From positions 1-11,790 of the forward strand of contig JAIDBM010000006.1 in assembly GCA_029056365.1 (NCBI GenBank): DNA of 11,790 nt, read 5' to 3'. The translations under genes and the position numbers were made by a program. Of the stretch, positions 7,901 to 11,790 are shown piece after piece; the stretch's first letter is position 1, and each line of letters opens with the position of its first letter. The DNA comes from Muribaculaceae bacterium. GTDB lineage: Bacteria; Bacteroidota; Bacteroidia; Bacteroidales; Muribaculaceae. The notes below the pieces were generated by a model that was given only the letters and a program-made list of their open reading frames with translations, was not told the origin of the DNA and made no database searches.

Positions 7901-8400
7901 TTGGCAGTTGTGATGGTCAGACCTGGCACAGCGCCCTGCAGAGCCTTGGCTACATCTTGCACCGGACGGCCATCCATCGTTTTTGCCACATCCACAGTCG
8001 CTACGGCGCCGGTAAGGTTTGCACGTTTCTGCTCACCGTAGCCTACAACCACAAGCTGGTCGAGGACTTCGGTGGTGGGCTGCAGATAAATCTGCATGTC
8101 GCGGGCCGCCGGCAGTTCCACCGACTTGTATCCCACATAGCCTACAGTAATCGGAGCGCCAACGCGCACCTTCAGTGTGAAATGGCCGAACGCATCGGTC
8201 ATCACGCCCTGGCCCTTGGCTCCGTTCGCCGAAACGGTAGCACCGATTACAGGCTCATTGTTTTCATCATACACCGTACCGGTGATCGACTCGATTCCTT
8301 GCTGCTGCGTCTGCGGCTCGGGATTTGCCAATGCGGTCATTGAACCGGACAGTGGCATTCCGCAGGTCAACAGTAGAGTCACTAATAGATGTTTACTCAT
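4945..8400 (-). CDS. SusC/RagA-family TonB-dependent outer-membrane transporter
   Basis: With the start at 8400 the protein has 1151 residues, in the usual range. Residues 1-25 form a signal peptide (LLVTLLL, cleavage likely after TALA). Residues 38-108 are a carboxypeptidase-D-regulatory-like domain (ITGTVYDENNEPVIGATV). A TonB-box region follows (LDQLVVVGYGEQ, 113-124), then the plug with SusC hallmarks (PLIVVDGVPVDD, ISVLKDASSSAIYGTRAAFGVILITTK). The remainder is the 22-strand-type barrel, ending in TFSFGLQVTF with a terminal Phe. It imports ligand captured by SusD using TonB energy. An upstream in-frame ATG at 8475 would add 25 residues rich in Lys and His before the signal peptide, so I reject it. 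GC content changes near residue 160, suggesting a mosaic gene. The substrate is unknown. Confidence 0.96.
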   Translation of the reverse strand: MSKHLLVTLLLTCGMPLSGSMTALANPEPQTQQQGIESITGTVYDENNEPVIGATVSANGAKGQGVMTDAFGHFTLKVRVGAPITVGYVGYKSVELPAARDMQIYLQPTTEVLDQLVVVGYGEQKRANLTGAVATVDVAKTMDGRPVQDVAKALQGAVPGLTITTANGDINSNPTINIRGTGTLTNYQASSPLIVVDGVPVDDMSFLNPDDIAEISVLKDASSSAIYGTRAAFGVILITTKEGNSKERVSLKYTNNFGWSSPTKLPKFLNTVDQIKNALQGAGRSGADKDIFGMSYADLLPYAEAWQEQHGGKPYTDNVELHPFESWDNVGDYIVTGNTWMRYADWDIEKTLFHQAFSQKHNVSLEGVSGATNYRASFGYDSREDMLRYNPAQTKRYMANASISTKIFSFLKGGVRFNFSQRDADSPSALQFGMNGRRNPYQYMYRWPGFFLNYGWIADENGEKKQFENAIGNALGSVMNRTTTSNVRMQAWLNAQIIDGLTLQADFTYSLRNQNSEANNVPYNLWGTWGNVAYTNYSPFSQSSSSAAQSNYRDNMWTMNVFATYAKTFADAHNLKVMAGSTAEREEYQYFYVSRTGLVDYTRPNLNLANGDTYNTGTPEHWRRSTAGFFGRVNYDYKGIYLLEFNGRYDGSSRFPSNAQWAFFPSGSAGYRFSEENYFEPLKSWWSNGKVRASYGHIGNENVGMYRFLSTVAQISQTKVNWLSGTNATSQKISMFDMPSLVASSLTWERIVTTDVGLDLGFFNNSLTVGFDWFQRETKDMLGPGSKLPAILGGDAPVMNNGELQTRGWELSVGWNQSFGDWDVYANAMVSDARSKITKWNNEAHTIYTFTPGNVSNFTEGLYYGDIWGFETDRYFTVDDFIWNTPDGKYASGATQTGYAPGVASQVGMQTGNFVYGPGDVKFKDLDGSGEIDAGDCTMENHGDLKVIGNAMPRFEYSFRLGAAWRGFDIDLFFQGVGKRNMWATGSSIIPGAQSCLGTFEGQNSYNRYIYDDEYKNIIGYDVNQNNTYPAMYDGSGSGGKWSSSMGSGQYSFYPQSRYLLNMAYLRLKNLTFGYTLPIELTRKVLIQRARIYFSAENLAFLYNGAGKYGLDPEIATSATQTRQGGNGSYADFGRTTPMPRTFSFGLQVTF

Positions 8401-8585
8401 AAGATGATGATTGGAATGAAAGTTATGTTTGCTTTTTTGTTTTTCTTTCTTTGCCAAATCCGCCATATGCGACATGCACGCAACGGCCGGTTTCGGACTT
8501 CTGACAACAGTGTCGTTTATGTAGTTTTCTGTATTATTTGTTTATATTTAAGGCGTTTGGTGCGCTTGCTCAAAACTGTAATGCC

Positions 8586-8602
8586 ATGTTGCGACACAAC
8601 AT
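8586..8602. repeat. Small inverted repeat in the susC leader
   Basis: ATGTTG (8586-8591) and CAACAT (8597-8602) can pair around five bases, followed on the plus strand by a short T run (8602-8606). The stem is short; it could be a leader hairpin or chance. Confidence 0.3.
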
Positions 8603-8655
8603 TTTTAAACTCTGCACCGCTAAATTAAAAAATATTTTTAAATCCATTGTTACAG

Positions 8656-8693
8656 TTAACCTTTATTAACCATCAACAACATAAATTTTAACC
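8656..8693. repeat. Three TTAACC copies at near helical-turn spacing
   Basis: TTAACC occurs at 8656-8661, 8666-8671 and 8688-8693, with offsets of 10 and 22 bases, close to one and two turns of the helix. They lie inside the predicted susC leader. They may bind a regulator, but six-base words in A/T-rich DNA also recur by chance. Confidence 0.3.
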
Positions 8694-8821
8694 AAGTTTT
8701 TAATCAACAGCACGTGATTCAACTCGCAATCCTATCGGACTTCGGGGCGCTTTTTACTGAATACCACATGATTAACATCTTTCAACGCAAATTAATAAGT
8801 TACACATCAGTTATTTACATG

Positions 8822-8852
8822 CAAAGTTAAGGATTATAACCGAATGTTGCAA
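8822..8852 (-). promoter_or_regulatory. Putative Bacteroides-type promoter for susCD
   Basis: On the minus strand TTG (8852-8850) is followed after 20 bases by TAACTTTG (8829-8822), a full match to TAnnTTTG. Transcription would start near 8815, giving a leader of roughly 415 bases. I found no equally good match closer to the susC start. Confidence 0.55.
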
Positions 8853-8872
8853 CTTATTTTAGCAGATTTTTC

Positions 8873-8902
8873 CTGCAATTAGATAATTTTTCTAAATTGC
8901 AG
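8873..8902. repeat. Inverted repeat upstream of the susCD promoter, possible operator
   Basis: CTGCAATT-AGA (8873-8883) pairs with TCT-AAATTGCAG (8891-8902) with a single bulged A and a 7-base centre. It ends 21 bases upstream of the -33 element, centred about 70 bases ahead of the predicted start. No T-tract follows on either strand, so a protein-binding site is likelier than a terminator. Confidence 0.45.
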
Positions 8903-8992
8903 AGCCATCACAAGCATGTTTTTCCGGCCAAGAGACTGAACCATTACCCGGGGCGGAGTGTTGCAAATGCGAAACATAACTCATCAGCATAT

Positions 8993-9012
8993 CCGGCTAT
9001 TGCGAAAGCCGG
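8993..9012. repeat. Inverted repeat covering the -33 element
   Basis: CCGGCT (8993-8998) and AGCCGG (9007-9012) are complementary around eight bases that contain the predicted -33 TTG (9000-9002). Position and symmetry would suit an operator. Confidence 0.35.
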
Positions 9013-9030
9013 ATTATATTAGTAACTTTG
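9000..9030 (+). promoter_or_regulatory. Bacteroides-type promoter for the OMP-tsaD-cinA operon
   Basis: TTG (9000-9002), a 20-base spacer and TAACTTTG (9023-9030) match the consensus. Transcription would start near 9037, about 18 bases before the ATG at 9055. No other promoter match was noticed between this gene and cinA. Confidence 0.7.
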
Positions 9031-9054
9031 TAGCGAAATAACTCATCACATCTA

Positions 9055-9567
9055 ATGACTAAGCTAAAATCGGCGGGCTTTGCCGCTATCGGCCTGCTTT
9101 TGTGCGCCTCGGGCGCCAATGCAGCCAACCACAAAGGAGACACCTCCCTCGGCCCGAAAGCGGGCTATATTTCCAAAAACAAGTCGGTGCTCGCCGGACT
9201 GGTATTCCAGCACTCGTTCAGCGACCACTTCCGCCTGTCGCCCGAAATCTCTTACGCTTTCCGGAGCAACAGCCTCGATGCCTTTATAATAGATGTGAAC
9301 GCGCATGTTCCGTTCGCCTTTCAGGGTGGCAAAGCCGGATTCTACCCGCTGGCCGGCATCACATTCAATTCATGGAACCTGCACACCCCTCCGGCGCCCG
9401 ACAACGCCGATGTGTCGACACACGCCAACCGCTGGGGACTAAACTTTGGCGCCGGACTTGAACTCCGGTGCACCGAATCGCTCAAACTCACCGTCGAAGG
9501 GCGCTACTGCCTGGTAAAAGACTACGGCAACGCCCAGATTTCAGCCGGTATAGCTTTTGTTTTTTAA
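9055..9567 (+). CDS. Small outer-membrane beta-barrel protein
   Basis: This encodes 170 residues. Residues 1-23 form a signal peptide (FAAIGLLLCASGANA, cleavage likely after ANA) without a lipobox. The mature part is a series of alternating amphipathic strands separated by short turns (SLGPKAGYI, VLAGLVFQHSF, FRLSPEISYAF, LKLTVEGRYCLV) and ends in ISAGIAFVF, with a terminal Phe as expected for a substrate of the outer-membrane barrel assembly machinery. Its size and pattern fit an eight-stranded porin-family/OmpX-like barrel; the ligand or role is unknown. It has a consensus promoter and ends 5 bases before tsaD, so it leads that operon. Its composition is as GC-rich as tsaD, unlike the susD side. 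Confidence 0.85.
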   Translation: MTKLKSAGFAAIGLLLCASGANAANHKGDTSLGPKAGYISKNKSVLAGLVFQHSFSDHFRLSPEISYAFRSNSLDAFIIDVNAHVPFAFQGGKAGFYPLAGITFNSWNLHTPPAPDNADVSTHANRWGLNFGAGLELRCTESLKLTVEGRYCLVKDYGNAQISAGIAFVF

Positions 9568-9572
9568 CTCTT

Positions 9573-10586
9573 ATGTATATATTAGGAATAGAATCGTCGT
9601 GCGACGACACATCGGCGGCAGTGATAACCGATGGAGGCCTGCTGCTGAGCAATGTCATTGCCTCGCAGAAAGTGCACGAAGAATTCGGCGGCGTAGTGCC
9701 GGAACTGGCCTCCCGCGCCCATCAGCAGAATATTGTGCCGGTGGTCGACACAGCGCTGCGCCGCGCCGGAATCGAACGGAACCAGATTTCGGCCATTGCA
9801 TTCACCCGCGGACCCGGCCTGATGGGTTCGCTTCTGGTAGGAACCAGTTTCGCCAAAGGTCTGTCGCTGGGCCTGCGCGTGCCGCTGGTTGATGTGAACC
9901 ATCTGCACGGCCACGTGCTGTCGCACTTTGTAAAACGTCAGCCCGACGACCGTGTGCCGGAATTTCCCTTCCTGTGCCTGCTGATTTCGGGTGGCAACTC
10001 TCAGCTTATCCTCGTAAAGTCATACAACGATATGGAAGTGCTCGGCGCCACTATCGACGACGCCGCCGGCGAAGCATTCGACAAATGCGCCAAAGTAATG
10101 GGCCTGCCCTACCCCGGCGGTCCGCACATCGACCGGCTCGCAAAAGAGGGCAATCCGAAAGCTTTCAAATTCGCCCGACCACAGATACCAGGTCTGAACT
10201 ACAGCTTCAGCGGACTCAAGACCTCGTTTCTATACACCCTGCGCGATGCCCTGAAATCCGACCCCGATTTCATCAACAAGAACAAGGCCGACCTGGCCGC
10301 CTCGCTCCAGTCGACAATAATCGACATTCTGCTGGCAAAACTGAAAAAAGCCGTGGAACAGACCGGAGTCAGAACAGTGGCCATAGGCGGAGGAGTATCG
10401 GCAAATTCCGGCGTACGGCAGGCTGTGGCCGACTTCTGCGCGGCACGCGGCCTTGAAGCCTTCATTCCCGAACGGGCATTCACCACCGACAACGCCGCCA
10501 TGGTGGCTATGGCAGGCTATTTCAAGTATCTCGACAAAGATTTCTGCCACTACAGCGAAGTACCCTTCGCAAGAGTTTCGGTATAA
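9573..10586 (+). CDS. tsaD: tRNA N6-adenosine threonylcarbamoyltransferase subunit TsaD
   Basis: This encodes 337 residues of the Kae1/TsaD/YgjD family, full length. TsaD, with TsaB and TsaE, transfers threonylcarbamoyl from threonylcarbamoyl-AMP to A37 of ANN-decoding tRNAs in the cytoplasm, making t6A. The N-terminus MYILGIESSCDDTSAAV is diagnostic. The metal-binding motif HLHGH spans residues 110-114, with His110 and His114 as expected ligands, and Asp306 in TTDNAAM is the likely third. GGNSQL (140-144 area), AGEAFDKCAKVMGLPYPGG (165-183) and AIGGGVSANSGVR (270-282) are the nucleotide-binding and fold motifs. The start at 9573 is chosen because family homology begins exactly there; the ORF extends in frame to 9468, but that part overlaps the preceding gene. 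Five bases separate it from that gene and 18 from cinA. Confidence 0.98.
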   Translation: MYILGIESSCDDTSAAVITDGGLLLSNVIASQKVHEEFGGVVPELASRAHQQNIVPVVDTALRRAGIERNQISAIAFTRGPGLMGSLLVGTSFAKGLSLGLRVPLVDVNHLHGHVLSHFVKRQPDDRVPEFPFLCLLISGGNSQLILVKSYNDMEVLGATIDDAAGEAFDKCAKVMGLPYPGGPHIDRLAKEGNPKAFKFARPQIPGLNYSFSGLKTSFLYTLRDALKSDPDFINKNKADLAASLQSTIIDILLAKLKKAVEQTGVRTVAIGGGVSANSGVRQAVADFCAARGLEAFIPERAFTTDNAAMVAMAGYFKYLDKDFCHYSEVPFARVSV

Positions 10587-10604
10587 AAGAGATTCGACAT
10601 CAAC

Positions 10605-11790
10605 ATGGACTTTTCTATAATTGTAATAGGCGACGAGATTCTGCTCGGACAGGTAACCGACACCAACTCCGGATTCATAGCCCGCACCCTCGCTCCCGAC
10701 GGATGGAACCTGCGCCGCATTCTCACCACCGGCGACAAGCCGGAGTCAATACTCCAGGCCATAAACATATGTATGGCCGACTCTCCGCTGGTAATAACCA
10801 CCGGCGGACTCGGCCCCACCAAAGACGACCTCACCAAAGCCGTGATGATGCAGCGCTTCGGCGGAGAACTGCGCCGCGACAACGAAGTTACTGAAAACAT
10901 CCGGCGCGTTTTCAGCCTGCGCGGCCTGCCGATGAATCCGCTCACAGCCGACCAGGCTCTGGTGCCCACCTCATGCCGTGTGATACAGAACCGCTTCGGC
11001 ACCGCTCCGCTGATGTGGTTCGAAGAAGCCGGCCATGTGCTTGTTGCAATGCCCGGCGTTCCGTTCGAAACCGAAGGCATGATTTCAGGCGAAGCAGGCG
11101 AAGCCATTCGCTCTCACTTCCGTGCCGACAGCTATTCCGCCCATCACACCGTGTTGGCCTCGGGCATCACCGAATCGGCACTGGCTTCGAGTCTTGAAAC
11201 TTTCGAAGCCTCGATTGAGCCGAACGGCCATCTGGCCTATCTGCCCTCACCCGGATATATACGGCTGCGGCTCGATGTAACAGCTCCGAGCCCGGATGAG
11301 GCACAGCAGCTGATACAGCCTATGTCCGAACTGTTGAAGACCCGGCTCGGCAGTCATCTGCTCTATGACGGCGACTCCACTCCGGCAGAGATGGTAATAG
11401 ATTTATTACGCCGACGCGGCATGAGCATGGGCACTGCCGAAAGCTGCACCGGCGGCAACATAGCCCACAGCATAACAGCGGTGCCGGGCGCGAGCGATGT
11501 ATTTGCCGGCAGTGTGGTAAGTTACAGCAACAGTGTGAAAGAAAACACACTCGGAGTAAGTGCCGAATCATTGGCCACCTATGGCGCTGTAAGCGAGGCC
11601 GTAGTGCGGCAGATGGCAGAAGGCGCATGCCGGGTGCTGGGCACCGACTGTGCCGTAGCCACATCGGGCATAGCCGGTCCGGGAGGCGGAACGCCTGAAA
11701 AACCCGTCGGCACGGTATGGATAGCGGTATGCACGCCAAACAAAACCGAAGCAAAGTGTCTGCGTCTGCCTGGCAACCGCAGCCGGGTAA
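10605..11790 (+). CDS. cinA: CinA-family protein (MoCF-like domain plus nicotinamide-nucleotide amidase), 3' end outside the window
   Basis: 395 residues are visible and the frame is still open at the window edge; the TAA in the last bases is out of frame. The usual length is about 410-420, so only the extreme C-terminus is missing. Residues 1-170 are the molybdopterin-binding-like (COG1058) domain: IGDEILLGQVTDTNS (8-22), TTGGLGPTKDD (65-75), MPGVPFE (149-155). Residues 255-395 are the CinA C-terminal amidase domain: AESCTGG (278-284, with the proposed catalytic Ser280), GSVVSYSNSVKENTLGV (302-318), ATSGIAGPGGGTPEKPVGTVW (352-372). Family members deamidate NMN to nicotinic acid mononucleotide in pyridine-nucleotide salvage, and some hydrolyse ADP-ribose; the competence name is historical. 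It lies 18 bases after tsaD, so co-transcription is likely. Confidence 0.96.
   Translation, partial: MDFSIIVIGDEILLGQVTDTNSGFIARTLAPDGWNLRRILTTGDKPESILQAINICMADSPLVITTGGLGPTKDDLTKAVMMQRFGGELRRDNEVTENIRRVFSLRGLPMNPLTADQALVPTSCRVIQNRFGTAPLMWFEEAGHVLVAMPGVPFETEGMISGEAGEAIRSHFRADSYSAHHTVLASGITESALASSLETFEASIEPNGHLAYLPSPGYIRLRLDVTAPSPDEAQQLIQPMSELLKTRLGSHLLYDGDSTPAEMVIDLLRRRGMSMGTAESCTGGNIAHSITAVPGASDVFAGSVVSYSNSVKENTLGVSAESLATYGAVSEAVVRQMAEGACRVLGTDCAVATSGIAGPGGGTPEKPVGTVWIAVCTPNKTEAKCLRLPGNRSRV

Larger units (their letters stand above)
8969..9048. repeat. Imperfect direct repeat flanking the rightward promoter
   Basis: GCGAAACATAACTCATCA (8969-8986) recurs as GCGAAATAACTCATCA (9033-9048), differing by two bases. 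The second copy is in the predicted 5' leader and the first lies upstream of the promoter. An old local duplication or a repeated binding site would both explain it. Confidence 0.45.
8401..9054. other. Divergent intergenic region (654 bases) with the susC leader and two promoters
   Basis: No convincing gene is visible. The region between susC (leftward) and the outer-membrane protein gene (rightward) is mostly A/T-rich. It holds a putative susC promoter (8822-8852) with a 415-base leader, an inverted repeat upstream of it (8873-8902), TTAACC repeats in the leader (8656-8693), a small hairpin (8586-8602), and the rightward promoter (9000-9030). No regulator gene, tRNA or clear small-RNA gene is visible. 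Confidence 0.7.

Noticed and set aside
8401..8475. Longer susC start at 8475
   Set aside because: It would put 25 Lys/His-rich residues before a good signal peptide; the start at 8400 places the signal at the N-terminus.
8389..8628. Rightward 79-residue reading frame in the susC leader
   Set aside because: Phe/Leu-rich from A/T-rich DNA and antisense to the susC start; no promoter match or homology that I recognise.
8711..8716. CACGTG palindrome in the susC leader
   Set aside because: A single six-base palindrome is expected by chance in a window this size.
9468..9572. Longer tsaD start at 9468
   Set aside because: The extra 35 residues are basic, overlap the preceding gene in another frame, and precede the diagnostic MYILGIESS start of the family.
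10550..11107. Leftward 185-residue reading frame
   Set aside because: It lies opposite the unambiguous tsaD and cinA genes in GC-rich sequence; a shadow of their coding frame.
11788..11790. TAA at the window end as the cinA stop
   Set aside because: It is out of frame; the last full cinA codon is GTA at 11787-11789.

Overview
The window looks like a chromosome segment from a member of the Bacteroidota, order Bacteroidales. A gut Bacteroidales with a moderately GC-rich core, such as Muribaculaceae, fits best, but the family is inferred. The evidence is a SusC/SusD pair, several lipoproteins with acidic residues right after the lipid-anchored cysteine, and Bacteroides-type promoters (TTG or TTTG, about 20 bases, TAnnTTTG) instead of sigma-70 boxes.

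Layout, left to right. Positions 1-94 hold the start of a leftward lipoprotein gene cut by the window edge. Its promoter interleaves with that of a rightward gene for a 146-residue lipoprotein (283-723). A 321-base gap with repeats and hairpins separates that gene from a convergent, leftward gene for a 634-residue surface lipoprotein of unknown function (1045-2949). To its right is a leftward susC-susD operon (8400 to 3190) with an 18-base gap between the genes, a strong terminator after susD, and a putative promoter about 420 bases ahead of susC. A 654-base divergent intergenic region follows. The right end is a rightward, GC-rich operon: a small outer-membrane beta-barrel protein (9055-9567), tsaD (9573-10586), and cinA (10605 onward, cut by the window edge).

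How the genes work together. SusC and SusD should form one outer-membrane uptake complex: a TonB-dependent channel with a surface lipoprotein lid for a glycan or other oligomer. No carbohydrate-active enzyme, sigma/anti-sigma pair or sensor regulator is visible beside them, so the substrate cannot be named. The 634-residue lipoprotein has its own promoter and lies beyond the susD terminator, so it is a neighbour and not clearly part of the operon. The right-hand operon joins an envelope protein to housekeeping functions (tRNA t6A modification and NMN/pyridine-nucleotide repair).

The left ~7.9 kb is clearly less GC-rich than the tsaD-cinA side, and the composition changes inside susC, which suggests a mosaic gene. 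I see no CRISPR array, tRNA, rRNA, transposase or integrase. Most of the window is recognisable biology; the less explained parts are the 634-residue lipoprotein, the repeat-rich convergent gap, and the long susC leader with an inverted repeat upstream of its promoter.
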